NCBI GenBank assembly: GCA_001247695.2 | Contig: LGRX02026014.1 | Coordinates: 1-64,000, forward strand | Source of the DNA: Cymbomonas tetramitiformis | Taxonomy: Eukaryota; Chlorophyta; Pyramimonadophyceae; Pyramimonadales; Pyramimonadaceae | DNA: 64,000 nt | Direction of reading: 5' to 3' | Shown: positions 1 through 10,953 of the stretch, one piece after another | Position numbering within the stretch: position 1 is the stretch's first letter | How the letters are laid out: each line of letters starts with the position of its first letter | Position numbers and translations under genes: made by a program | The notes under the pieces: model-generated | Databases searched by the model: none | What the model was told of the DNA's origin: nothing | The model's input: only the letters and a program-made list of their open reading frames with translations

Positions 1-1
1 T

Positions 2-2781
2 GTGGACGAATGGCCGCAAGACCCCGCACATACCTCGGCAGTGTTCCTTCTACCGGACATCCAGGCCCGCATGCCTCAATGGAGGCGGCTCTTCAGAATG
101 GCTGGTATGAGGCTGGTGGAAGTGATACCTACCCATGACGAACGAGGAGTACCCACCCAGCTGTTCGAGACTCCTGACGGTGTACTCCACGACCTTCCGT
201 GGCCCGTGCTAGTGGTACATGCTCCCCCTACCCGACAGCTGTTGCCGAGAGTACGGCATCCCCGAGTGGCGCCTCCTATAGTGCGACGGGGTAAGGCTGC
301 CGAGACCCGCGATGCTACGAGCCTCCCCACAGACGTTACATTCCTGGAGTCCCTGCACGATGAGTATGCACGTGCCGGCCCTCTTCGGCAGCTGCGGGAT
401 GAGATCCTTGCGGCCCCGCACCATGCCACGAGGGATTTCCGTATCGTTGGGGACTTGCTATGGCGTGTAGCCGCAGGACGGTACCAGTTGGTTCTCGGCG
501 AGGACTCCCCTTTGCGAGAAGTAGTCTTCAAGGATGCCCACGACTCCACCGCTGCAGGCCACACTGGCCGGGAGAAGACACTGGAGAGAGTTCTCCGCAG
601 GTTCTGGTGGAAGAATGCCTCCGAGGATGTGGCGGGATGGGTGGCCTCATGCCCTACATGTCAGGCGGTTCGTCCCCGAGCATCCTACCCCGATGGATTA
701 TTGAATCCGCACGCTATTCCCCAACGCAATTGGCAGGATGTGAGCGTGGACTTCGTTACGGGGCTGCCGCTCACCGCCCAAGGAAACGACGCCTTTGTCA
801 CCTTCACGTGCAAGCTGAGCAAAATGGTGCACCTTATGCCCATGAACTTTGGAGACAGCTCTGCGCAAACGGTGGCCCGCATCTACTTCGACGTTGTCTG
901 GAGGCAGCATGGGGCCCCCATGAAGATTGTATGCGACCGTGACCCCAGATTCCAGGACTCGTTCTGGCGTGAGCTAATGAGGCTTATGGGGGTACGGGTG
1001 GCTTCTACCACTCCGTACAACCCTCGCTCAGACGGACAGGCGGAGCACACCAACCGGGTGGTGGAGGACATGTTGCGCTCGTTCGTGGGTGCCAATCCTG
1101 ATGACTGGGACCTCTACATGACGAACGTGGAGTTCGCTATCAACGACTCGCGCAGTGATGTCACCGGGTTCACGCCCTTTGAGTTATGCTACGGGGTGTC
1201 CCCGATGTCTCAATTAGACCTTTTCCTGGAAGCTGCAACTCTCCCTGGCTCTGCGCGACGGAAAGGGGGGGTGGGTACCGCCCATGAGATGGCTGCGAAG
1301 TTTTCGTCGCAGTTGCGAGACGCGCGTGGCCGCCTTGCTGAGTTGGCTCAGCAGCGCCAGCGGGAGCAGTTCGACCGGCGCCACAAGCAGCATAAGTACG
1401 CAGTGGGGGATCTGGTGTGGATCGAAGCTCGTCATCTGACGGAAAAGGTGATGGACCGTGCGCTGTGCCGAAAGCTCGGTAAGCGTTGGCATGGACCTGT
1501 GACCGTGGTGGAGTGCTTCTACAGCGATTTGCAGGCGGAGCTGGCGGAGGCGGACCGCGGGGCCCCGGTGGCATATCGGTTGGCCCTACCGCCGCACTGG
1601 CGCATTCACGACGTGTTTGCGCAGCACCGCCTGAAGCCGTACATCTCCGGCAAGGATGAGTTTGCATCTCGAGCACAACTTCCCGTACCTGACCCGGTAA
1701 TGGTAGATGGGCAAGCGGAAGCTCACGTGGACAAAATCCTGGCGTATCGTGTACGCATGGTCAAGGGTAAATCTGTGGAGGAATGGAAGGTACGCTGGAC
1801 GGGCTACTCGGCAGCTCACGACCAGTGGCGCTCCAGAGACAAGATGGACAGAGGCGGGGAAAATCAGCAGCTCAAGGAGTTCGAGGCACGACGATTAGGC
1901 ATGCAGGCGGACATGCTGAAGTCCACTGAGCATGACCGACGGCAACGTCAACAGCGACAGCCCGTTCACCTTGGCGTCACCTTATCCCAGCTAATGGAAC
2001 ACCCATGTGACGTTCCGGAAGTGGATTCTCCACCGGAAGACTTCTGTCTGCCGTGGGAGCGGGTGGAAACCTTGGGGAATGGAGAGCTAGTGGTGATCAC
2101 CGACCTTGAAGAGCGGAAGACCCGGCCAGTGAGAATCTTGGTGTTGTTCAGCGGAACTGGATCGGTGGAAAGGGAGTTTACCAAGTGCTTCCCGTCTGTC
2201 TCGGTGGTTACGCTCGACAACGACCCACGCTGGCAACCTAACCATCTCGCATCAATGGAGGACTGGGACCCCACTCAGTATCCACCGGGATTCTTTGATG
2301 TCATCTGGGCCAGCCCTCCATGCACCCAGTACAGTCAGGCGCGCACTACGGAAGGCCCTCCTGATCTGGAAGGAGCAGACAAGAGTGTGAAATGCACCCT
2401 GGATGCTATCGAGTACTTGAAGCCCAAGCACTGGTTTCTTGAAAACCCTGAGGGAAGATACCCGAATGCACTGCGGTTGCGGTCAGTGGTTCGTAAACTG
2501 CCACAGCCTCTTTTTGCACCTACTGTAAGTATGGAGAGCGATATCGTAAGCCGACATGTATCTGGACTAGCTCACCTCCACCAACGCCATTGCTGGAGTG
2601 TACCTCGCGGACACCTTGCGCATGTAAATGGGCCACCGGAGGGCACCCTGAGACTGCTCAGCTTGGACCATCGTCTTCACAGCAACCAGGGGCGCGAGAT
2701 GCTCACGCCGTGTACCCCGTACCAGCTCCGTTACTGCGTCATCTCTTCCACCATCTTCAATTCGGGGAGCTTGATACCTGA
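2..2781 (+). pseudogene. Ty3/gypsy pol C-terminus: integrase, chromodomain and cytosine-C5 methyltransferase (frameshifted)
   Basis: Reading frame 2 opens inside pol. The integrase zinc finger lies at about residues 180-222 (H-H, then CPTC). The DDE core has VDFVTGLP, CDRDPRF and GQAEHTN carrying the D, D and E. A chromodomain follows at about 575-617 (HVDKILAYR ... KVRWTGY). From about residue 708 comes a C5-methyltransferase fold: FSGTGSVE (motif I), ASPPCTQYS (motif IV with catalytic PPC) and FLENPEG (motif VI). Near 2510-2535 the frame breaks. The expected target-recognition and C-terminal motifs continue in frame 1 at 2521-2781 (YCKYGERYRKPT, then VYPVPAPLL) and end in TGA. Frame 2 stays open to 3448 only through the wrong frame and the tandem array. 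The methyltransferase therefore cannot be made whole from this copy. Integrase and chromodomain look intact; the methyltransferase call rests on motifs. Confidence 0.85.
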
Positions 2782-2859
2782 AGACACCGGGAGCGGCATC
2801 GGGAGATACGGGCCGCTCTTGAGGGGGGAGGAGTTGTACCGGGAGGTACGAGCAGCGGG

Positions 2860-3490
2860 GTTGCATGCTACAGAGATCTGGTTGCATGCTGCCGACGAGT
2901 GGTTGCATGATACAAATGCCTGGTTGCATGCTGCGTATGCCTGGTTGCATGCCACAGATGCCTGGTTGCATGCTACAGATGCCCGGTTGCATGCCACGGA
3001 GGCCAGGTTGCATGCTACAGATGTCAGGTTGCATGCTACAGAGGCCCGGTTGCATGTCACGGAGGCCAGGTTGCATGCTACAGATGTCAGGTTGCATGCT
3101 ACAGAGGCCAGGTTGCATGCCACGGAGGCCAGGTTGCATGCTACAGATGTCGGGTTGCATGCTACAGAGGCCCGGTTGCATGTCACGGAGGCCAGGTTGC
3201 ATGCTACAGATGTCAGGTTGCATGCTACAGAGGCCAGGTTGCCAGGTTGCATGCGACAGAGGCCAGGTTGCATGCGACAGATGTCGGGTTGCATGCCACA
3301 GGGGCCAGGTTGCATGCGACAGAGGCCAGGTTGCATGCTACAAGGCCAGGTTGCATGCTACAGATGTCTGGTTGCATGCCACAGAGGCCAGGTTGCATGC
3401 GACAGAGACCAGGTTGCATGCTACATATGCCAGGTTGCATGCTGGTGACGGGTGGTTGCATGCTGCAAGGGCCTTGTTGCATGCCGGTCA
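2860..3490. repeat. 21-bp minisatellite, about 30 units
   Basis: Units of the type GGTTGCATGCTACAGATGTCA repeat almost head to tail. Because 21 is a multiple of three and stops are absent, several frames on both strands stay open across it, giving artificial 7-residue repeats such as LHATEAR and GCMLQRP. The array starts about 80 bp after the natural stop of the methyltransferase (2781), so it is probably 3' untranslated or LTR-proximal sequence. Confidence 0.9.
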
Positions 3491-4178
3491 CAGCTGTATG
3501 AAGAAATAATTGATGGCAAGGCAGATTTCAGGAGAAGATCTGCAATGACAATAATTATATTGAGGATCTGGTGGATTCCAGAAAGATCTGCAATGGCAAT
3601 ATCGTGATCTGCCTGATGATTGGTGGAGGAGTACCAGAATCAGGCATATATGTGCACATGATTGGTCGATGGCAGATGTCAATACAGGAATCCTGCTAGT
3701 GATTGTTAGAGAGCAACATGTTGAAAGGGAAGCTTGGAAAAGTGGACCTCAGTTAGTGTTGATCAAGAGAAATGAATTAAGGAAGTTTTACATGTTAGGA
3801 TTAGGCATGGCGCCAAGACTGATATAAGGATATAGATGTATTAGGTTTGAGACCAGACATTATATCAGAAAAGTGACTGTAATTCTCGGCTAGAAGCCAG
3901 AGTATGTCATGAAATAAAACAGTGGAATATAAGACTGTGAAGTTAATATTACACACCAAAAACAGCAGAAAACATAAAAAGAAAAGAAAGAAGATAAAAG
4001 AAAAGAAAGAAAAATAAAGAAATAAAGAAGTATAAGTTATCAGGGGTGTGTGCCTGGTACATAGTTCCCAAATATAAATTATATACAAAAACGTCATAAA
4101 TACTTCAGAATACCCAGCGCGTTACGCGTTACAGCAGTGTGAATTTTATGAACCTTTTTGGTGAGCCACTTTGGTGAG
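3491..4178. other. AT-rich non-coding tail of the gypsy element
   Basis: No convincing gene. There is an A/G-rich tract near 3955-4030 and a possible LTR at 3704-4133. Confidence 0.4.
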
Positions 4179-4209
4179 CCACTTTGGTGAGGCCACCTCA
4201 CCAAAGTGG
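4179..4209. repeat. Perfect 13-bp inverted repeat (hairpin)
   Basis: CCACTTTGGTGAG, a 5-base loop GCCAC, then CTCACCAAAGTGG. It follows two direct copies of GGTGAGCCACTTT. Function unknown. Confidence 0.8.
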
Positions 4210-4378
4210 TTCACAAGTCCCGAGTGGGGGAAATTTTGGAAAATATCATTCTTGAAAGGCGGAAGAACTTTTTAGGCAGATCTGTATTCTAGAATTAAGA
4301 ATTCAAATTTATATTCTAGGATTGTCACTTTTCTATTCCAACCAAAATGTCCACCCTTTCCAACCAAAATGTCCACCC

Positions 4379-4780
4379 TTATATTGGGGGGGGGAGCGCG
4401 CGCCGCAGGTGGCAGATGGCAGCCACCACCGGGCGCGCCGGCTCCACCGCCATGGGGCGACGGCGGCACTGAGCTGCCTCGGACTGCGTGACGCGCCCCT
4501 GCCCCGCCAGGCACACCGGGTGCATGGTGCCTGATGCCGCTGAGGGTAGCGCGCAGCGCGTGCACCGCATCCAGGCTGCGTCGTGTTGGGCCACTCTGCA
4601 GAGGTTGACGCGCGCACCTGGGAGCGGCACACCGCGCACGCATGCCCCGCCGACGAGCGCGGAGCGCAGCACCCACAGGCGAGTTGTTGAGGAGGCCAGC
4701 GTGCCCCGCGCTTTGGGCAAGTGCACCAGTCCCGATTGACGATTTGAGAGCATCTGCTCGCGGTGATACCGGGTGGGCAT
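4379..4780 (-). CDS. GC-rich open frame, unidentified Cys/His-rich peptide
   Basis: A GC-rich island in AT-rich DNA carries a 133-codon minus-strand frame. It includes a possible zinc-binding stretch (CTRCALPSAASGTMHPVC). Other frames are also open here, which GC-rich sequence does by chance, so this may not be a gene. A 21-bp direct duplication (CCAACCAAAATGTCCACCCT) lies at its 3' side near 4338-4380. Confidence 0.2.
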   Translation of the reverse strand: MPTRYHREQMLSNRQSGLVHLPKARGTLASSTTRLWVLRSALVGGACVRGVPLPGARVNLCRVAQHDAAWMRCTRCALPSAASGTMHPVCLAGQGRVTQSEAAQCRRRPMAVEPARPVVAAICHLRRALPPPI

Positions 4781-5390
4781 CGCCTCAAGCCTTGGTCCGC
4801 CAAGCAGCAGGTGGAAACTTGGTTTATCTATTTGTTAGAGCATCCGCTCACGCTGATACCGTGCAGGCTTTGACGTCGGTCGAGCCGAAGGAGGAATCCT
4901 TTCGAATCAATTTGCCTGGTCGTGTTTGTACTTTGTAACAGGCTGGCAACAACCTTGTGTCGTGGTATGTACAAACGCCGGGCAGCAGGAGAGATCCTGT
5001 GCAATCCATCAACCCTGTAGTGCACCGTGTTGGAAGGTTTAAAACCTTGATGAGCGCGGTATAATGGATGTGACGACTCGAGCCTTGGGGGAGCCTGGTA
5101 GTGCAGATGGCAGACTGTTGAGAGGCCGACCCTTGTGCTTAAAGAGGCCGAACTCCTTACTGCGGTGTGTCATGGGAAGTGTAATGACATCCCAGATAAC
5201 AGGCGGCTGAGACCTGCATAACCATCCTGAGCAACAGTAGAGGAGGTCCGACGTGGTCAGCGTGCACGCGACCTTCCCTTAGGGGGGGGGGATTTTTCTA
5301 GGAGGCGAGCACAAGAGCCCGAAACGCAAGTAAATGGGCAAAAACGGCTAAGTACAAAAAGTACAGTACTCGGTACGGAGTACAGTAGAG
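4781..5390. other. Intergenic, no gene recognised
   Basis: Mixed composition. A diverged short repeat (GAGCATCTGCTCGCGGTGATACC / GAGCATCCGCTCACGCTGATACC in part) occurs near 4747 and 4839. Nothing else supported. Confidence 0.4.
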
Positions 5391-5929
5391 AACCGATATC
5401 AAAATATCATTATTTTAGAATAGAAAAGGGTCCATTTTAAAATAGAAGTAGTATTGCGGTTATTTTAGAATAGAAATAATAAAAATTTCGAGCTCCCTAA
5501 AATCTTAATTCCCTAATTTTATTTTCGCGACCCTTGGTCCCTCCTTCCCCACCCCCTCTATCTCCCCCCTTCTCTCCAAAACCCCTTGCCTCCCCCCTCA
5601 TCGTTACACCCCCGTCTATTTCAAATGCCGCTTTATAACCCCCGCATGGCGTCGCGCGGTGAGGAGGAAGGGTCGTTCCATGTCCCACACGGAGCCCCCC
5701 CTAGCCATAATGTCGAGTGACGAATATATGATTTTTTTAAAATCAATTTGGAAGAAAGCCTTTTTTGGGGGTCTTCGGGGGAAGAAGAGAGGGGTTCGCG
5801 AAAAAAATTAGAGAATTAAAATTTTAGGAGCTCAAAAAAATTATTTCTATTCTGAAATAACCGCAGTACTTCTTCTATTCTAAAATGAACCCTTTTCTAT
5901 TCTAAACTAATTGTTACGCCAACCGATAT
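5391..5929. mobile_element. Non-autonomous MULE-type MITE with 9-bp target duplication
   Basis: The 9-mer AACCGATAT occurs at 5391-5399 and 5921-5929, bracketing a 521-bp element (5400-5920). Its arms are inverted repeats of about 140-150 bp, diverged but clear: TTTAGAATAGAAAAGGG near 5415 is matched in reverse complement near 5888-5908. The inner boundaries TTCGCGACCC and GGGTTCGCGAA also match. The arm contains three related TTTTA(G/A)AATAGAA submotifs, possible transposase-binding units. A 9-bp duplication with long inverted repeats is the hallmark of Mutator-like elements. There is no coding sequence. Confidence 0.8.
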
Positions 5930-8900
5930 GACTGTGAGGCTCTAGTCTGTGTACGGAGTGTAAGAGTACAGTAAGTTCCGACTTGAGCTCTGAAATGAGT
6001 TCCGAGATGCATAAGAACTCAAGTGTTGCCAGCTTCGGAGAAGACAACTGAACTGTGAAAAGTAATATAATAATTGTGAAGAAAATATACAGCCGAAATC
6101 GCTACCTTGTGTTGAAAGTATATACCCGGATATAGAAAGCATATACCGAATAGTTAACAAACCCGTAGTATCGAAACCATACTTCGTGCGGTCGAATAAG
6201 TTTAGGTATCAAATAATTAAGAAGATATGAGAAGAGAAGCTCTGGAAGGAGTATCCTCCCACAGTCATAACGTAATAAGGAACGGAAACCTGAACGGTGA
6301 CAGGTGACGGTGTATGACACTGCACCTCGAGTCTGTACAGATCTAGGGGTTTGACAGGGCCTACACCAGGACTCCCGAGAGGGCTGCCAGTCAGATTCCA
6401 GCAGATTACGACGACAGGGCATGCAACACGTTGCGCACGACGAAGATGCGCTGACGCGACGGTGTATATACAGTTCAGTTTCGTCACGGGTCGACGGGTG
6501 TAGGTACCATCCAGGTAAGTGGGTGAAAATAGGCCTCTACAGTCATCATGCGAAATTTTGCGGTGATGAAGAGCACACGGCACCCATGAGTACTCTGCGA
6601 TGTGTGGGTGGATGGGTGAGCTGGTAGGAATCATATCCGTGTTTTGTTTGTTTGTTTGTTTGTTAATAATGTTAACCGTGTACACGCCGGCACCGGCGAA
6701 TTAATTAATCGCTACCACATGTCAGCATTGCCTGACATGCTCCAAGCATCGTACCACGTCATACATACGGCCGTATATAGCCGCTTATCGACTATAAGTA
6801 GTAACAATATATCTGGGGTGGATACCGACGTATGCACGTAGATGGTTGTTACGTTAGCAGATAATTATGGTGCCAGAGGGTTACGTATGTGTCGATGCGG
6901 TTACAAGCTCGCACACTATCCCTGACGACACTTACCGTACACCGGTATCCAATTATGCGACCTCGCCGTTTGTGTGCACGTGGCACGTTCCTTTTTGCTA
7001 TGATAGCATATGCATATCTTCAGTAACTACGGTATATACGCGGTAAACCGTAGTAGATATATCCTCCTCGTTGCCGTCAGACATGTTTCTTGGTTGTCGC
7101 TCAGCAAACGCGCAGTTGGCGAGACCGAATTGGAAGTTTCCAAGTTTGTCTAGTTTTCTTTCTTGACGACGCGTGGCAACTAATCGTGTTATATTCACAT
7201 CATCCCTGCGTTTATATTGCCATGGTATGACCGTCGTACGATCTGCGTACTATATATAGCTATAGTATCTAGCTCATCGCAGCGTACGCGTTCTACCTCA
7301 TAGTCTCGCGTGCTACATAATGGGGGTGGTCCGCAGGCAATTCAAGAAGGTTGCAGACGAAAATACATGTAAGGTATCGTAGGATAAATAGTGACACGTG
7401 CAAAACAGCAGCGGATTGTATGTTTCCTTTTCCTGCATAGACATGGTGCACGCAAGACATGGTGGACTAAATGAATGTGCTGGGCATGGGGAACCCAAGT
7501 GACATCCTCATCTTCGCAAACAAATCGCGTGATCTTGATTCTTGATACGATTATTGTCGACAAATCGCGGAATCGATTTCGAAACTTTGTTTTCTCTTGT
7601 ATATCACAATTCAAACCGTCGAAATTCTTTGATTTCTTGGTTTTCTTTAGATACCGTACATCTCGGATGCTTGGTACAAATCACACAATGCGCGGTGGTA
7701 CCGACGCATGGTACTATGATTTAGATACCGTACATCGAGTTGGGCGCCATCAGATTATATATTTTATACAAAAATCGATAACGCAAGCACGGTATCGGAT
7801 TGCTCTCTTCGTGCCTAACGCGCGGAGTCAGGTTCGACGGGATGTAAATTCGTGCTTCTTGACTGCCCACTCTGGTTCGCCGGACACCAAATATGCATGT
7901 TTATTCGCAGGGGTTGCAGTGTGTTTCAAGACGGTAGATAGCACCTACCGTCTTTGCCTACACATAGTAGTACGCTACATATTGTCTCGCGAGTACCCGA
8001 TACAATGTGTCGTGTACGTAGCTACCGCTAGTCACAGTCAGCTCGACAGCGCTTGCACCCTGTAATCCCCGGCTTGATGCGTGGGCCTTTTATATTCGGT
8101 TAGAGATTATGGAATTGTTCGTTAATTAATTGTTTTGGTGGTCATGAGATATCCGAAGAATGGGTGCATATAAAAGTATGACAGTATAATGCGGGTTAGC
8201 ATATAAACATATGTCAGTATAATGTGGGTGTGTGCGGGATGTGGCTTGCAACATTATCACGTTGTTAGGACCTAGGAAATAACAGATAACCATACGGTAA
8301 CATGATTTAATGTTGCATTTGTTACTGGGTGAGGATCGATACACCCTTCCATACGATTAATACCCCAAAAAACTAATGCCGGGTGTATATGGCTATGGAC
8401 GTGACGGCTCTGGCGGTTTTTGTTTACTGTGCATTATATTCGGACCGGCATGCAGCCCGCCGAGCGCCAGCGTGTCGGTGGGCTGGGACAAAGCACGAGA
8501 GTTGAGCCAAGAGCTTGTTGGACGGGCAAAGTTGATATAATTCTCTGGTGCGCTTTTCGCCATTGAGTCTCACAGGCGGTTGTATATCCGGCACAGAAGA
8601 TCTTCAATTCCTGCGTTCGGCTTAAAGCGCCAGCTCGTAACAGCAACGAGGAGGACGAGGATGAGAGATGGACTTTCTGATGCCGTACATTGGTTGCAGC
8701 ATGTTGTGACGGCTCGCAGGAATTGAAGGGGGCGGAGCACACATTTCGGGAATATCGAACTTCGAGTAGCACATTTTCCGGGAATCCATGTTCGGCCGGT
8801 GTATCATGCCACACCGTTTCCATTAGCGCTTCGACACTCTATCCAATCCGTTACATTACTACCAGGTCACTGTTGCAACGCATCGGCAACCTAAACTGGA

Positions 8901-9318
8901 TCTGGGTCAGCAAACTGCTCTGGAAGGCGACTGACTTCAGCACTACTAGTAGTTGGGACCTCAAATTGAGCCGATTCGTCTGCTCATGGGCTCAAGCAGG
9001 TGCCAAAATTCGCAGAAATATTTGCGAGAGATCTATTTAAAATGATTACATACAACGTGACGTATACTATGTTTCATGGCTCACTGTAGCAAGGTATCAC
9101 CCTTCATGCCCTTCAGATTGCAGACAATCTACTAGAGCCAAACACACTTACAAATAAGTGTTCTGACGACAATACGGGTAAAAACTTACGAAGCAAGGTT
9201 TGCACTTTTGGTTGCCCACTCCGTGCAGAGGTCTGTTCTAGTGCAGGCCCAGTCTCGATCCTATCAACCCCTTTCTACTCTGAAGAAGTGGCCTTTTCTC
9301 ACTTTCTCAGCAGGGCAT
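5930..9318. other. Long intergenic region, no supported gene
   Basis: Moderately AT-rich. The open frames present (for example at 7475-8065) lack recognisable motifs. A (TTTG)n tract lies near 6640-6662. The phrase TTAGATACCGTACATC occurs twice (about 7647 and 7719). Confidence 0.5.
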
Positions 9319-10953
9319 TCACTGCTTAATACGGGCAGTGGCCATGCCACCAAGGTCGGGGTCAGTCTCTACATCGCCTTCCAGCTCTACGACCTGCTCT
9401 ATCTTCTGTCGGCAAGTGGGGCACTCGTGCGGAGGGCGGACCCACATCTTGAACGCACATATTTTGCAAAAGCCGGCATGGCCGCATTCCAGGAACACGT
9501 GTGTGGCGCGACTGTCGTAGCAGATGATACACCGCTCATCATCCTCAAGCTCTGAATCACTGTCTGAGAAGCTCGTTATGGTTTCGGTTTTCTTTTCTCC
9601 GTCACCCTCAAAAACAGTAAGTGCCGCCGTCCCCGTCCCCGCCGGGACCGCTGCTGGCTCCGGCGAAGGGCCCAGAAATCCGAGGGGCGATGTCACCGAG
9701 GCCTGGGGGAAGCCTCCGACGGCTTCCAGGGACCCGGCCGTGTTCGCACCCTTTTCAATATCCGGCAGATCTTGCAGCTCCTGGTCCGTCACAACGTTCG
9801 CCACACGACGGAAAAGAGACGCAGAGACTCGAATGAGCGTGAGCGGCTTCACCTTCCCCTCAGCCATCTCCTCCGCCGCCTTGGAGAGGTCCTCGTTGCT
9901 CATGCCGTCCACAGACGCCTGCGCTGCCTCCAGCGACGCCACTTCCACCTGATGTTCCCAGAAGCCCTGCTGCAGGATCTGCCGTTCCGAGCGGGTCCGC
10001 TCCCGCGCGCGTAGCCCCCACCACATAACCAGCGAGGAGAGGAAGAGCAAGGCCCAGGAGAGCACGTTGGGCACCATGATGTCCCCGTATGATACAGAAT
10101 CGTCACCGTCGAGGCGCTCCACCAGGCGCAGGTACGACACAAACTGTGGCGTGAAAGAAACGAACATGAAAAAGATCCCCAGCTGGAGCACGCGATCGCT
10201 GAGCGGCGCGCAGGTGCAGAGCAGCAGAAACAGCATCATGAGGGCCATACAGAACATCACCACGAAGCATACCCACGGGATGATGAAAACCACCTTCCAG
10301 CTGTAGTCGTTGATACCATCCAGCTTGCACGCAACGAAGAGAAAGAAAATGTACTGCAGCTCGCGCGCGTTGCCATACCCACGTTCAGTCTTGTCTTTGG
10401 CCAGGCAGAGGCAATTGGTGAGCACCCAAGCGATCCAGAATGGGATGAAGGTGGTTCGGAAGGACGCCCAGTCGGCGCCGTCCTCCCACACGCCCTTCAG
10501 CTGCTGGCAGATTTCTAACTTCACCAGTGCCTGGGTCAGACTGTCCACCGCGCTGTTCAGGTTGCTTACGATGTGCGACCGCTGTCGCACCGACTGGTGC
10601 GTCTCATACTGCATCTGCAGCACGGCGCTGCTGTTCGGCCCAGGGGGCGGCCCCAGCTGCCGTTGCACTAGCTCCTTAGTGAACATCAGCACGAGGAGCT
10701 GTAGCGGGATGTGGACGCAGTGCGAGATCCAAGTTGGGGCGAAGACAAGCCACCAGTTGAAATCGATGATTCCTTCCAGCTTGAGATATATCAACAGGGA
10801 CCACAGCGCGTTGCAAAGCCAGCTCAAGACCGAGTATGACAGGAAAACCCGACTGTCCGTGCGGTCGAATCCACTGTGGTGATGCTGATGTGCTACGCGC
10901 GGCTGGGCCTGTGCCTGCGTCTCAGAGGAGTTTGTGGGGGGTGCTGTTTCCAT
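9319..10953 (-). CDS. Multi-pass membrane protein with C-terminal RING finger (TMEM185-like E3 ligase candidate)
   Basis: Single-exon frame of 544 codons. The N-terminal two thirds hold about six or seven hydrophobic segments, roughly residues 38-57, 70-92, 168-186, 218-250, 258-277 and 293-313. Aromatic-rich phrases such as WWLVFAPTWISH resemble the TMEM185/Fragile-X-F family seen in algae and oomycetes. An acidic serine-rich linker (SFSDSDSELEDDE) leads to a C3HC4 RING at about 474-515: CIIC, then CGHAGFCKIC, then CPTC. By family knowledge such proteins are membrane-anchored ubiquitin ligases; substrate unknown. The start ATG is the first in frame, followed by a polar Gln/His-rich tail. It is intact, has no near neighbours, and is the best-preserved host gene here. 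Confidence 0.88.
   Translation of the reverse strand: METAPPTNSSETQAQAQPRVAHQHHHSGFDRTDSRVFLSYSVLSWLCNALWSLLIYLKLEGIIDFNWWLVFAPTWISHCVHIPLQLLVLMFTKELVQRQLGPPPGPNSSAVLQMQYETHQSVRQRSHIVSNLNSAVDSLTQALVKLEICQQLKGVWEDGADWASFRTTFIPFWIAWVLTNCLCLAKDKTERGYGNARELQYIFFLFVACKLDGINDYSWKVVFIIPWVCFVVMFCMALMMLFLLLCTCAPLSDRVLQLGIFFMFVSFTPQFVSYLRLVERLDGDDSVSYGDIMVPNVLSWALLFLSSLVMWWGLRARERTRSERQILQQGFWEHQVEVASLEAAQASVDGMSNEDLSKAAEEMAEGKVKPLTLIRVSASLFRRVANVVTDQELQDLPDIEKGANTAGSLEAVGGFPQASVTSPLGFLGPSPEPAAVPAGTGTAALTVFEGDGEKKTETITSFSDSDSELEDDERCIICYDSRATHVFLECGHAGFCKICAFKMWVRPPHECPTCRQKIEQVVELEGDVETDPDLGGMATARIKQ

Larger units (their letters stand above)
1..4133 (+). mobile_element. 3' portion of a Ty3/gypsy chromovirus-type element, cut by the window edge
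   Basis: Integrase, chromodomain and methyltransferase coding sequence runs to about 2781, followed by a 21-bp tandem array and an AT-rich tail. Reverse transcriptase and gag would lie left of position 1. A possible 3' LTR spans about 3704-4133: it begins TGTTAGAG, ends GTTACA and holds A-rich and TATA-like stretches. No second copy is visible to prove it, so the right boundary is weak. Confidence 0.55.

Noticed and set aside
2567..3336. Long minus-strand frames of MQPGLCSMQPD-type repeats
   Set aside because: They are the 21-bp minisatellite read in other frames; no non-repeat coding content.
7475..8065. 196-codon plus-strand frame
   Set aside because: No domain, ordinary intergenic composition, overlapping frames on both strands.
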